A stretch of DNA of 64,000 bases from Janthinobacterium sp. (GTDB taxonomy: Bacteria > Pseudomonadota > Gammaproteobacteria > Burkholderiales > Burkholderiaceae_D), in NCBI RefSeq assembly GCF_009923995.1, contig NZ_RFSK01000014.1, positions 43,269-107,268 of the forward strand. Direction: 5' to 3'. Made by a program: the position numbers and the translations under genes. Below the pieces are notes generated by a model. That model did no database searches. It was not told the origin of the DNA and saw only the letters and a program-made list of their open reading frames with translations. Shown one piece after another: positions 1-7,831 of this stretch; position 1 is the first letter of the stretch; each line of letters opens with the position of its first letter.

Positions 1-14
1 ACGCAGGATTGAAA

Positions 15-85
15 GCCCCGTAGTGGACTGGGTGCCGGACAGTGCGGCCGGCATCAGCAGGGTTCGATTCCCTGCCGGGGCGCCA
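15..85 (+). tRNA. tRNA-like element, degenerate
   Basis: The 3' half is tRNA-like. There is a perfect 5-bp T-arm CAGGG/CCCTG around the loop TTCGATT, followed by a 3' acceptor strand CCGGGGC, discriminator G and an encoded CCA. The 5' strand GCCCCGT at 15-21 pairs with the acceptor at six of seven positions. The middle is not canonical: the total is only 71 nt, no convincing 4-bp D-stem forms, and the central GC hairpin (GCCGG/CCGGC) would need a 9-nt loop without U33. It may be a decayed or minimal phage tRNA, or a tRNA mimic. No anticodon is assigned. Confidence 0.4.
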
Positions 86-106
86 ATTAATCAGAGGAGC
101 GGAAAC

Positions 107-418
107 ATGAATTGCGACTGCGTAAAAACAATCGAAACCAAGCTGGCCAGCGCCCCGTTCATCGTGGCCAAGGCTGGCAGCGAAATCCAGGTTGAGTGCC
201 GAGCCACCGGCTTCGTCATGGCGGATGACATGGGGATGCGTAGCGTGATCAATATCCCGTTCCGCATCCGTGGCACCGGCAAGGGATTCACCAGTGCCAA
301 GGGCAAGGAAATGCCGTGCGTCGCCAGCCACTGCCCGTTCTGCGGCCTGACGACTGGCCGCTACGTGGTCGGCGAAGACGCCGGTATCTCCGCAGCTTTC
401 GCAGGGAGCGCAGCGTGA
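107..418 (+). CDS. Small phage protein with a CPFC motif
   Basis: This 103-residue protein is not recognised. The ATG at 107 is chosen because GAGGAGCGG precedes it; the open frame extends upstream only through the tRNA-like element. Near residues 72-83 it carries CVASHCPFCG, a Cys cluster that could bind zinc, although only one CxxC is visible. It is the first of a string of very small overlapping genes; its TGA overlaps the GTG start of the next gene at 415. Its role in the phage is unknown. Confidence 0.6.
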   Translation: MNCDCVKTIETKLASAPFIVAKAGSEIQVECRATGFVMADDMGMRSVINIPFRIRGTGKGFTSAKGKEMPCVASHCPFCGLTTGRYVVGEDAGISAAFAGSAA

Positions 419-639
419 ACGCCGCCCGCAATGTCACCGCCGGCCGCCAGTCACGCCTGGCCGTGTCTGCCGCCCTCGCCTTTGCCCACCAGGACGCTGG
501 CGTCGAATCGGCGCTGAACAGCGGCTGCCTGGACGCGACCGACCATATCCCGGCCGGCGCCTGCTACGGAGCCAAGGCCACGACCGCACGTAACGGTATC
601 CGCGTGCTGGTGGCTGGCCGTGAAGGGAGCGCATCGTGA
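415..639 (+). CDS. Small phage protein, unknown function
   Basis: This 74-residue Ala-rich protein is not recognised. The GTG start at 415 overlaps the upstream stop as GTGA and has GGGAGCG before it, which suggests translational coupling. The same frame is open further upstream but would overlap the previous gene by about 100 bases. The product has no membrane segment or clear motif; it contains three cysteines without metal-site spacing. The next gene again begins at a GTGA overlap. Confidence 0.5.
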   Translation: MNAARNVTAGRQSRLAVSAALAFAHQDAGVESALNSGCLDATDHIPAGACYGAKATTARNGIRVLVAGREGSAS

Positions 640-767
640 GCTACATCATCACCATCCGCACCGCCGACGGCGTGCGCAGCTATCCCGCCATTGGCGACCT
701 GGGTGCGCTGCAGGACGCGGCCTATGACGATGGTGCCCTGGGCGTGACTGCGATGGTGCGCCCATGA
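636..767 (+). CDS. 43-residue phage protein, unknown
   Basis: A short frame starts at GTG 636, overlapping the preceding stop (GTGA) with GGGAGCGC just upstream, and ends at TGA 765-767 overlapping the next ATG. The product begins VSYIITIRTADGVRSYPAIG and looks like a small beta-rich protein of the kind common in phage early regions. Placement within the chain of overlapping genes and the good ribosome-binding site are the main support. No function can be assigned. Confidence 0.45.
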   Translation: MSYIITIRTADGVRSYPAIGDLGALQDAAYDDGALGVTAMVRP

Positions 768-1009
768 TTGCCCTCTTCCACCGCCTGCTGGCCGCCCACC
801 GCCACTACCAGGCACAGCACCAGCACCACATGAACAAGATGCGCCTGACCGGCGTGCGCCGCGAACTGGCCGGGTTGGAAGAAATGCGCAAGGAACTGAT
901 CACCGCGCAGATCGAAGCGCTGATCGACCTGGACGCATCCGCCGCGCGCGTGAAGCAGCTGGGCCGGGCCCACCGGGAGGCACGGTGGACGTCGGAAGTC
1001 AAGCCGTGA
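764..1009 (+). CDS. Small helical phage protein
   Basis: This 81-residue protein is unrecognised. It is rich in His near the N-terminus (HRLLAAHRHYQAQHQHHM, residues 6-23), then forms a charged, probably helical segment (EEMRKELITAQIEALIDLD) resembling a short coiled coil. The ATG overlaps the upstream TGA by 3 bases (ATGA) and its own TGA overlaps the following ATG. The His run could bind metal, but nothing else supports that. Confidence 0.5.
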   Translation: MIALFHRLLAAHRHYQAQHQHHMNKMRLTGVRRELAGLEEMRKELITAQIEALIDLDASAARVKQLGRAHREARWTSEVKP

Positions 1010-1125
1010 TGGACGTGGCCAGCCAGGCCCTGCGCAACTGGCATGCCGGCCACGCCATCGTCTACGCCGTCCGCCTGGCGCTGTTGAAGGCAGAAATCAT
1101 AAAACTAACAAGGAAAAAGTCATGA
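1009..1125 (+). CDS. 38-residue basic phage peptide
   Basis: A frame of 38 codons fills the gap between the previous gene and recT, starting at ATG 1009 (TGATG overlap) and ending at TGA 1123-1125, inside the ATGA start of recT. The product is amphipathic and ends in a basic tail (IIKLTRKKS). It may be a real peptide or mainly a translational coupler. Support is positional only. Confidence 0.35.
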   Translation: MDVASQALRNWHAGHAIVYAVRLALLKAEIIKLTRKKS

Positions 1126-2060
1126 ACGCAGTTACGCAAGAAAGCAGCGCCGCGATGCAGGTTTCGCAAAATGAGCAAGCCGAACTGCCAGTCGTGGCCA
1201 CCAGCAGCGCCGCCCTGATCCTCGACAGCGCAAGCATGGACAGCATGATGCGCCTGGCCGACATCATGGCCAAAGGCCGCGCCACCATCCCGGAACACCT
1301 GCGCGGTAGCCCGGCCGACTGCGCCGCCGTCATCATGCAGGCCATCCAGTGGCGCATGAATCCCTTCGCGGTGGCGCAGAAAACGCACTTGGTCAACGGC
1401 GCTCTGGGCTACGAGGCACAGCTGGTCAATGCCGTGATCCAGTCGAGCGGTGTTACACGGGATCGCTTCAACTATGAGTGGTATGGCCCGTGGGAAAAAA
1501 TCATCGGCAAGACGCGCGTCTGCAATGCACCGGCCAAGGGCAAGCCTGGCGAGAACGGTTACAAAAAGGAGTACCAGTACCGCGTGCCGGACTACGACCT
1601 CAAGGACGAGGATGGCCTGGGCGTACGCATCTGGGCAACGTTACGAGGCGAGGCTGAGCCGCGCGTGCTCGAACTGCTACTGGTACAGGCCAGCGTGCGC
1701 AATTCGCCGCTGTGGGCGACCGACCCGAAACAGCAACTGGCGTACCTGGCCGTGAAGCGCTGGACCCGCCTTTACTCCCCCGACGTGATCCTGGGCGTGT
1801 ACACGCCGGACGAGTTGGACGAAGGCAACCGCGAGGCCCGCGACATCACGCCGGCTGCCGCGACGACGGATGACCGCACCATCGACCAGCTGCCGGAATG
1901 TACTGACGAGCTGTTCAAGCAAAAAACGCCGGAATGGCGCCAGACCATCCACAGCAAGAAGAAAACGCCGGCGCAGCTGATTGCCATGCTCAGCACCCGG
2001 GCGACCTTCACCGAGGCGCAAAAAATGACGATCGACAGCTGGGCGCACGAAAACGACTAA
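1122..2060 (+). CDS. RecT-family single-strand annealing protein
   Basis: This 312-residue protein belongs to the RecT family, which coats single-stranded DNA and anneals complementary strands in phage recombination together with a 5'-3' exonuclease. Conserved features visible are the segment MNPFAVAQKTHLVNGALGYE (about residues 74-93), the VRIWATLRGE strand, and the C-terminal signature VRNSPLWATDPKQQLAYLAV followed by KRWTRLYSPDVILGVYTPDE. The N-terminal 30 residues are Ala/Ser-rich and the last 60 are low-conservation. The gene sits 35 bases upstream of the exonuclease gene, the usual recombinase-nuclease pair. AAGGAAAAAG precedes the ATG. Confidence 0.92.
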   Translation: MNAVTQESSAAMQVSQNEQAELPVVATSSAALILDSASMDSMMRLADIMAKGRATIPEHLRGSPADCAAVIMQAIQWRMNPFAVAQKTHLVNGALGYEAQLVNAVIQSSGVTRDRFNYEWYGPWEKIIGKTRVCNAPAKGKPGENGYKKEYQYRVPDYDLKDEDGLGVRIWATLRGEAEPRVLELLLVQASVRNSPLWATDPKQQLAYLAVKRWTRLYSPDVILGVYTPDELDEGNREARDITPAAATTDDRTIDQLPECTDELFKQKTPEWRQTIHSKKKTPAQLIAMLSTRATFTEAQKMTIDSWAHEND

Positions 2061-2095
2061 TCGCCACACCACAAAAAAATCACCAAGGACACATC

Positions 2096-3871
2096 ATGCA
2101 ACGCGAAAATACTCTCACCCGCGAAATCCACAACCTGCTCCAGGGCAGCGACGACTGGCACGCCTTCCGCTTCGATCACCATGGCGCCAGCGAGGCGGCC
2201 GCAATGCTCGGACTGTCGAAGAAGGTCACTCGCAGCGAACTGGTGCGCATGAAGGCCACAGGCCTGGCCAAGGAATTCAGCGACTGGGTACAGGAAAACA
2301 TCCTGGACTACGGCCATGAAGTCGAAGCGCTGGCGCGCCCGCTGGCAGAGTGCATCATTGGCGACGACCTTTACCCGGCCACACTGTCGCTGGGCAAGGA
2401 AAGCGCATCCTGCGATGGCCTGAACATGGCCGAAACTATCGGCTTCGAGCACAAGCAGTGGAATGCCGAGCTGGCCGCGTCGGTTGGCGCCGGCGCGCTG
2501 CCGGAAGAGCACCTGCCGCAGGTCCAGCAGCAACTGCTGGTGACCGGCGCCGAGAAGTGGCTGTTCATGACGTCCGACGGCACTGCGGACAACATGGTGT
2601 GGATGTGGGTATATCCGGACACCGCATGGTTCTCGCGCATCGTGGCTGGCTGGGAGCAGTTCGATATCGACGTCGCCAACTACACGCAGGTGGACATTGT
2701 CGAGAAGCCAGCCGCCGAGCCTATCGCCGCCCTGCCCGCCCTGGTCGTCCAGACCGAAGGCAAGGTCGTCAGCAGCAACCTCGTGGCATACAAGGCCGCC
2801 GCCGAGAAGTTCATTGCCAAAATCAACACCAAGCTGGAAACCGACGAAGACTTCGCCAATGCCGAAAACACAGTGAAATATTGCGGCGAGGCGGAAGACA
2901 AGCTGGAACTGGCCAAGGCCGCCGCCCTGGCGCAAACCGCGACCATTGACGAAGTGATGCGCACGGTCGACCACATCAAGGCGCAGTTCCGCGCCAAGCG
3001 CCTGGAACTGGAAAAGCTGGTCAAGACCCGCAAAGAACAGATCAAGGAAACCATCCTGAACGAAGGCCGGCACGCCTTCACCGCGCACGTGGCCGCGCTC
3101 GAAACCGAAATCACGCCGCTGCGCCTGCAGCAGCCCCAGCCGGATTTCGCCGGCGCCATGAAGAACAAGCGCACCCTGGGCAGCCTGCGCGACGCAGTCA
3201 GCACCACGCTGGCCAATGCCAAGATTGCCGCCAACACGCAAGCTGCCGACTACCGCGCAAAGCAGGCATGGTGCCGCAAGCACGCCGCGACCTACGGTTT
3301 CCTGTTCATGGACATGGCCAACATCATCGGCAAGCCCATGGAAGACTTCCAGCTCGTCATCACCAGCCGCATCGCTGATCACAAGCGCGCCGAGGAGGCG
3401 AAGGCCGAAGCCGAGCGGGCACGGATCCGCGAAGAGGAGCGCGTCAAGGCAGAAAAGGCAGCCGCCGAGAGGATCCGGCTGGCCCAGGTGGAATCGGACC
3501 GCGTGGCAGCTGAGGTAGCGCAGGCCGAGCGCGAGCGCGCGGCAGCCGACACGCAGCGGCAACTGGCGGAGCAAGCCTCGCAGATCGCTGCGGAGCGCGC
3601 CGCCGCGCCCGCCGCGCAGGTTGCCGCGCCCGCGCCGGCCTCCCCTATCGGTCTCCGCCGCGCGCCGGCAGCCGCCGCACCGGCGCCGAGCCGCCCAGCG
3701 CCAGCACCTGACCTGCTCGACGCCGCTGCCGATGACCTCTACCCATCCGACAGCGACATCCTCGATGTGATGTTCGAGCAGTTCGGCCTGACGCCAGCCG
3801 AAGCGATCGACCGCCTGGCCAAGTTCGACTTCGCCGCCGCGCGCGCCGGCCTGATCACCGAAGCCGCGTAA
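2096..3871 (+). CDS. YqaJ-type exonuclease with long DUF1351-like/coiled-coil C-terminal region
   Basis: The first 200 residues are a YqaJ/lambda-Exo-fold nuclease: WHAFRFDHHGASEAAAMLG (residues 21-39), YGHEVEALA (72-80), and a catalytic set fitting Asp107, Glu118 and Lys120 in CDGLN...GFEHK. It would make the 3' tails used by the RecT protein upstream. Unusually the protein is 591 residues, about twice a typical YqaJ nuclease. From about residue 220 comes a helical region resembling DUF1351, which phages usually encode separately. Then follow a charged coiled coil rich in EEAKAEAERAR-type repeats (about 425-515), an Ala/Pro linker, and a C-terminal acidic domain. The start is ATG 2096. Confidence 0.85.
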   Translation: MQRENTLTREIHNLLQGSDDWHAFRFDHHGASEAAAMLGLSKKVTRSELVRMKATGLAKEFSDWVQENILDYGHEVEALARPLAECIIGDDLYPATLSLGKESASCDGLNMAETIGFEHKQWNAELAASVGAGALPEEHLPQVQQQLLVTGAEKWLFMTSDGTADNMVWMWVYPDTAWFSRIVAGWEQFDIDVANYTQVDIVEKPAAEPIAALPALVVQTEGKVVSSNLVAYKAAAEKFIAKINTKLETDEDFANAENTVKYCGEAEDKLELAKAAALAQTATIDEVMRTVDHIKAQFRAKRLELEKLVKTRKEQIKETILNEGRHAFTAHVAALETEITPLRLQQPQPDFAGAMKNKRTLGSLRDAVSTTLANAKIAANTQAADYRAKQAWCRKHAATYGFLFMDMANIIGKPMEDFQLVITSRIADHKRAEEAKAEAERARIREEERVKAEKAAAERIRLAQVESDRVAAEVAQAERERAAADTQRQLAEQASQIAAERAAAPAAQVAAPAPASPIGLRRAPAAAAPAPSRPAPAPDLLDAAADDLYPSDSDILDVMFEQFGLTPAEAIDRLAKFDFAAARAGLITEAA

Positions 3872-3898
3872 CACCCCGCCCACCACCTGGAGAAACCA

Positions 3899-4609
3899 AT
3901 GAATTCAGCAGTCGCAGCACCACGCATCACCCTGCAAACCATTCAATCCTCGCAGATCGCCGCCATCGGTCATTGCCCGGCAACCGAGACCCTGGCCGTG
4001 CAGTTCTTCCGCAAGGGCGCGCCGGCGGACGTGTACCACTACGCCAACGTCACGGCCACCGAATATGCCGCCTTCGCTGGCGCCGAATCCATCGGCAAGC
4101 ACTTCTACGCGCACATCAAGCCGCATGCCGACAAGCACCCGTACACGAACATGGGCACGCCGGCCGTCGAGCTGGCGCCGGTCAAGCTGAGCAAGGAACT
4201 GCTGGCCGGCATGCTGACGGGCCGCGAATACGGTAAGGAAATGGTCAAGGAAGAAGAGCAGCAGGCCAAGGCGGCCGGCCTGATCGTTATTTTCGGCGGC
4301 AGCGATGACCTGATCGAATTCCGTGGCTTCGTGCACGACGAGCGCGACGCACCGACCATCGCCCTGCTCGACGCCAAGGGCTTGCTGCCGTTCCGCGAAG
4401 ATATCGAGCACGACGACGATGCCCTCAAGGACTATTTCGCCCGGGCGCCACAGGTGCGCGCCGTGGACGCCCTGTGGAGCAAGGAAGACGGCTACAGCTG
4501 GACTTACCGCACCGACGTGCCGCACGCCACCTTCGAAATCGTGGAAGACGGCGAGCCGTACTGCCGCGGCATCGTGATCGACGTGGCTGACCTGGGCGGT
4601 GCCGTATGA
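3899..4609 (+). CDS. KTSC-domain phage protein
   Basis: The 236-residue protein begins with a KTSC-like domain (about residues 20-75): IGHCPATETLAVQFF, then VYHYANVTATEYAAF and IGKHFYAHIKPH. The family is small and of unknown function, seen in phages and as tails on other proteins. The C-terminal 150 residues, with FGGSDDLIEFRGFVHDE, are acidic and unrecognised. The gene follows the nuclease by 27 bases with TGGAGAAACC before the ATG, and overlaps the next gene by ATGA. An accessory role in recombination or host takeover would be a guess. Confidence 0.65.
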   Translation: MNSAVAAPRITLQTIQSSQIAAIGHCPATETLAVQFFRKGAPADVYHYANVTATEYAAFAGAESIGKHFYAHIKPHADKHPYTNMGTPAVELAPVKLSKELLAGMLTGREYGKEMVKEEEQQAKAAGLIVIFGGSDDLIEFRGFVHDERDAPTIALLDAKGLLPFREDIEHDDDALKDYFARAPQVRAVDALWSKEDGYSWTYRTDVPHATFEIVEDGEPYCRGIVIDVADLGGAV

Positions 4610-4872
4610 CCACCCGCGCCGAACGCCAGGCACAAGCGACTGCAAAGCTCCAGGCGGCTTGCGACAAGTTCAACGCCGCGCATCAGGTCGGCGTCGCGGT
4701 CAGTGTCGAGCTGGATAGCGGCGAAGTCCGCGAGACGATCACTGTCAGCGAGGCGCAGGTGCTCAGCGGCCACACCGCAGTCATCTGGCTGGATGGCATT
4801 CGCGGCTGCTATGACCTGGAACGCGTAACGGCGCTGCCGGCGGCCAGTACCGCCGCAGGATCGCCACCATGA
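4606..4872 (+). CDS. Small phage protein, unknown
   Basis: This 88-residue protein has a basic helical N-terminus (RAERQAQATAKLQAACDKF) followed by a beta-rich part (VAVSVELDSGEVRETITVSE). Both ends overlap neighbours by four bases (ATGA at 4606 and 4869), so it is probably translated by coupling. No family is recognised. It lies between the KTSC gene and ninB in the recombination block. Confidence 0.5.
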   Translation: MTTRAERQAQATAKLQAACDKFNAAHQVGVAVSVELDSGEVRETITVSEAQVLSGHTAVIWLDGIRGCYDLERVTALPAASTAAGSPP

Positions 4873-5282
4873 CGAAGCAAACCTACTTCCTCGTGCACGA
4901 CGAGGCGCGGCGCCGGGCGGTGGAATTTGCCAAGACCGCACCGCCCGGCTGGATGGTGGTGTTTTCCGAGCCGAAGAAGAAGCGCGCCCAGGAAGAAAAG
5001 TACCACGCGATGATCGGCGAGATCGCCAAGCAGGTAGAGCACATCGGGCGAAAGTGGGATGCGGATGACATGAAGCGGCTGCTGGTGGACGAGTTTGCCG
5101 ACGAAATGCGCCTGGCCGGCACGCCGCTGCACCATGACGGGCGCGTGACGCCCAGCTTCGACGGGCGCCGGATCGTGCAGCTGGGCGTCCAGACCAGCGA
5201 CTTCTACGTGAAGGAAGCCGCGCAGTTCATTGAATTTTTGTATGCCTTCGGTGCCGCGCGCGGCGTCGTGTTCTCAGAATAA
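4869..5282 (+). CDS. ninB: NinB/lambda Orf-like recombination mediator
   Basis: This 137-residue protein matches the NinB (lambda Orf) family, which binds single-stranded DNA and SSB and helps load recombination proteins in place of host RecFOR. The family hallmarks are the N-terminal helix DEARRRAVEFAK, the KKKRAQEEKYHAMIGEIAKQ segment, WDADDMKRLLVDEF (about residues 58-71) and the C-terminal aromatic helix AAQFIEFLYAFGAARGV. Length is normal for the family. It lies downstream of recT-exonuclease and 9 bases upstream of the rdgC fusion, so a full recombination cassette is encoded together. Confidence 0.85.
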   Translation: MTKQTYFLVHDEARRRAVEFAKTAPPGWMVVFSEPKKKRAQEEKYHAMIGEIAKQVEHIGRKWDADDMKRLLVDEFADEMRLAGTPLHHDGRVTPSFDGRRIVQLGVQTSDFYVKEAAQFIEFLYAFGAARGVVFSE

Positions 5283-5291
5283 GGAAGCGCC

Positions 5292-6596
5292 ATGTTTTTC
5301 AAGAACCTCCAAATTTACCGCCTGCCCGCCCCTTGGGCCATGTCGGCCGCCGTGCTCGAGCAGGCGCTGGCACAGCAGCTGTTCACGCCCGCCACCAGCA
5401 TGGACCTGGTGCGCCAGGGCTGGGCCGCGCCGCGCGGCGCCGGCCAGCCGCTCGTGCATGCCGTCGGCGGCCAGTTCCTGCTGCAGCTGAAAACCGAGAA
5501 GAAGCTGCTGCCGTCGACCGTGGTCAACCAGGTGGCGGCCGCTCGCGCGCTGGAAATGGAAGAAGCCCAGGGCTTCGCGCCCGGCAAGAAGGCCATGAAG
5601 GAATTGAAGGAGCGCGTCACCGACGAGCTGCTGCCGCGCGCGTTCCCGCTGGTCAGCACCACGGCTGTGTGGATCGACCCGGTGAATGGCTGGCTGGTGG
5701 TGGACGCGGCCAGCCCGGCAAAGGCGGACGAGGTGGTCAAGCTGCTGCTCAAATCCGTCGACAAGCTGCCGCTGGAAAGCCTGCGCGTCATGCGCTCGCC
5801 CGTGGCGATGATGACGGGCTGGCTGCAGCGCGACGAGGCGCCGGCCGGCTTCACGGTCGACCAGGACGCGATCATGCGCGCCACCGGCGAGAGCAAGGCC
5901 CAGGTGGCGTACAAGCGCCACACCCTGGAGGCCGACGATATCCGCCGCCACATCGCCGCCGGCAAGCAGTGCACCCGCCTGGCCATGACCTGGAGCGACA
6001 AGATCAGCTTCGTGCTGGACGAGTCTCTGGCCATCAAGTCAGTCAAGCCGCTGGAAATTATCAAGGAAAGCGCCACGCGCAACGACGACGAGCGTTTCGA
6101 CAGTGATTTCGCCCTGATGTCGGGCGAGCTGGCCAAGCTGCTGGTCGACCTGGTGGAGGCGCTGGGTGGCGAGGCCGAGGTAGATGCGCGGCCGCCGGGC
6201 CCGGCCGTTGACGCGGCGCCGGCCAAAGGCCACGAACCAGTGCGCGAACAGCGCCAAGTGCTGTCGCTGAATGATCATATCGCCGGCCAACTCGCACAGC
6301 GAGGCCTCACGATGCACGACATGGAGCCCAGCGCCGCCGACGCCGTGCCTCCCGGTGACGGCAGCACGACCGATCCGCTGTACGACCATGCCGTCGAGGT
6401 CGTGCGCACTCATCAGCGCGCGTCGATATCGCTGGTGCAGCGCCATCTGCGTATCGGCTACAACCGGGTAGCGCGGCTGCTGGAGGCGATGGAGATTGCT
6501 GGTGTAGTTACTGCGCAGGCTTCGAATGGCTCACGACAGGTGCTTCCTGCTTCGCCTTCTTCTCAGCCTGTTGCTCCTTACTCTCTCTCGCCTTAG
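5292..6596 (+). CDS. rdgC: RdgC-like protein fused to a C-terminal FtsK gamma (KOPS-reader) domain
   Basis: Residues 1 to about 305 are RdgC, the ring-forming double-strand-DNA-binding protein that limits RecA action: [12 protein letters not shown] at the start, then [24 protein letters not shown] and [18 protein letters not shown] Pro/Ala-rich linker follows (about 306-360). Residues 361-418 are a clear FtsK gamma winged helix: [31 protein letters not shown], and the wing ending SNGSRQVL. Asn391, Arg395 and Glu398 fall where FtsK contacts its polar DNA motif. Ordinary RdgC is about 300 residues and lacks this domain. The reading frame is uninterrupted, so the fusion is not an assembly of two genes. 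GGAAGCGCC precedes the ATG. Confidence 0.9.
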   Translation: MFFKNLQIYRLPAPWAMSAAVLEQALAQQLFTPATSMDLVRQGWAAPRGAGQPLVHAVGGQFLLQLKTEKKLLPSTVVNQVAAARALEMEEAQGFAPGKKAMKELKERVTDELLPRAFPLVSTTAVWIDPVNGWLVVDAASPAKADEVVKLLLKSVDKLPLESLRVMRSPVAMMTGWLQRDEAPAGFTVDQDAIMRATGESKAQVAYKRHTLEADDIRRHIAAGKQCTRLAMTWSDKISFVLDESLAIKSVKPLEIIKESATRNDDERFDSDFALMSGELAKLLVDLVEALGGEAEVDARPPGPAVDAAPAKGHEPVREQRQVLSLNDHIAGQLAQRGLTMHDMEPSAADAVPPGDGSTTDPLYDHAVEVVRTHQRASISLVQRHLRIGYNRVARLLEAMEIAGVVTAQASNGSRQVLPASPSSQPVAPYSLSP

Positions 6597-6765
6597 CAGC
6601 TTCGCATGACAAGGAGTCGCCATCGTTGGCATATTTTAGAAGCACTCGCTGACAGACTTCGTGCTTGGTCCAATAGGCCAGGATGGCGGGGACAGCGAAT
6701 CCTAGCCCAACCAACAAAGAAATGCCGCCGATAAGTTTGGCGATGTTATCCGGTTCGATTTTCAT
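6508..6765 (-). CDS. Small single-pass membrane protein, antisense to the phage operon
   Basis: This 85-residue protein has one hydrophobic helix ([20 protein letters not shown], about residues 11-30), then a Cys-containing loop and a highly charged Lys/Glu tail. It is the only minus-strand gene in the prophage, overlaps the last 89 bases of the rdgC fusion, and is visibly less GC-rich than its neighbours, as expected for an added lysogeny gene (moron). On its strand AAGGAA precedes a four-codon frame (ATG AAG TCA CTA TGA) whose stop overlaps this gene's ATG. Such genes often act in superinfection exclusion, but there is no direct evidence here. Confidence 0.5.
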   Translation of the reverse strand: MKIEPDNIAKLIGGISLLVGLGFAVPAILAYWTKHEVCQRVLLKYANDGDSLSCEAAKARESKEQQAEKKAKQEAPVVSHSKPAQ

Positions 6766-6799
6766 AGTGACTTCATAGTTTCCTTATAGAAATAATATC

Positions 6800-7831
6800 A
6801 TGAGCGAAAATACAAAGATAGAGTGGGCTGACCACACCTTCAATCCGTGGGAAGGCTGCCAGAAAGTCGGACCTGGCCGCGACCACTGCTACGCCGAAAC
6901 GCGCAACGCGCGCTTCGCCGGCGGCGCCGCCGTGAACTGGGGTCCGGGCGCGCCGCGCCGGCGCACCAGTGCGGCGAACTGGCGCAAGCCGTTGGCGTGG
7001 GAAAAGGCGCACGCCGAGTTTTTCGCCGCGCACGGCCGCCGTCAGCGCGTGTTTTGCGCCAGTTTGGCCGATGTGTTCGACAACTCTGTCGATCCGCAGT
7101 GGCGCTTCGACCTGATGCGCCTCATTGAGCAGACGCCGAATCTGGATTGGCTGCTGCTGACGAAACGAATCGGCAACGCTGCGGCAATGCTGGATCAGGC
7201 CGTGCTGGCGATCAACCACGGCCGCTGGAACTGGCGCGACAACGCCTTCCCAAACGTTTGGCTCGGCGCCACTGTCGTGAACCAGGCCGAGGCCGACCGT
7301 GATGTCCCGAAGCTGCTGGCAGTGCCGGCGGCGCACCGGTTCCTGAGCATCGAACCGTTACTGGGGCCCGTGAACCTGACACGCATCGATATCGATGGCC
7401 ACCGCGAAATTTACCCGCTCCCGGGCACAACCGGCTGCGAAGATGAAGACGGCAATCCCATGCCTGACCTGCCCCGTATCGACTGGGTGATCGTCGGCGG
7501 CGAGTCCGGCCCCGGCGCACGGCCAATGCACCCATTCTGGGCGCGCGAACTGCGCGACCAGTGCGCGGCCGCCGATGTGCCGTTCCTGTTCAAGCAATGG
7601 GGCGAGTGGTTGCCAGGTGGCCATTACACCACCGAGCTGGCGATCAAGGATTCAAACCCGACCCTGAGCAAGTATCTCTGCGCTCTTTGGGCCGGCACGA
7701 CCTGGAATTTCGGACGCTTCGGCCCAGACGATATCCATTTCGAGGCTGAGCCGATGTACCTGGTGGGCAAGAAGGCATCCGGCCGCGAATTGTACGGCCG
7801 TACTCATGATGAATTTCCGGAGGCAGTATGA
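6800..7831 (+). CDS. DUF5131 (phage Gp37/Gp68) family protein with an altered three-Cys motif
   Basis: The 343-residue protein is a full-length Gp37/Gp68 (DUF5131) member: KIEWADHTFNPWEGC, CYAET, VFCASLADVFD, LDWLLLTKRI, WLGATV, FLSIEPLLGP, WVIVGGESGPGARP and PFLFKQWGEW are all present in order. The family carries a C-x6-C-x2-C motif near the N-terminus that resembles a radical-SAM cluster site. Here it reads C20-x6-Arg27-x2-C30; codon 6878-6880 is CGC where TGC would give Cys. The upstream spacing to the divergent small membrane gene is only 34 bases and no strong ribosome site is seen. Its biochemical role is unknown. Confidence 0.85.
   Translation: MSENTKIEWADHTFNPWEGCQKVGPGRDHCYAETRNARFAGGAAVNWGPGAPRRRTSAANWRKPLAWEKAHAEFFAAHGRRQRVFCASLADVFDNSVDPQWRFDLMRLIEQTPNLDWLLLTKRIGNAAAMLDQAVLAINHGRWNWRDNAFPNVWLGATVVNQAEADRDVPKLLAVPAAHRFLSIEPLLGPVNLTRIDIDGHREIYPLPGTTGCEDEDGNPMPDLPRIDWVIVGGESGPGARPMHPFWARELRDQCAAADVPFLFKQWGEWLPGGHYTTELAIKDSNPTLSKYLCALWAGTTWNFGRFGPDDIHFEAEPMYLVGKKASGRELYGRTHDEFPEAV

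Noticed and set aside
2057..3886. 609-codon minus-strand frame opposite the YqaJ exonuclease gene
   Set aside because: Shadow of a recognised nuclease gene within a plus-strand operon; no ribosome site or family match.
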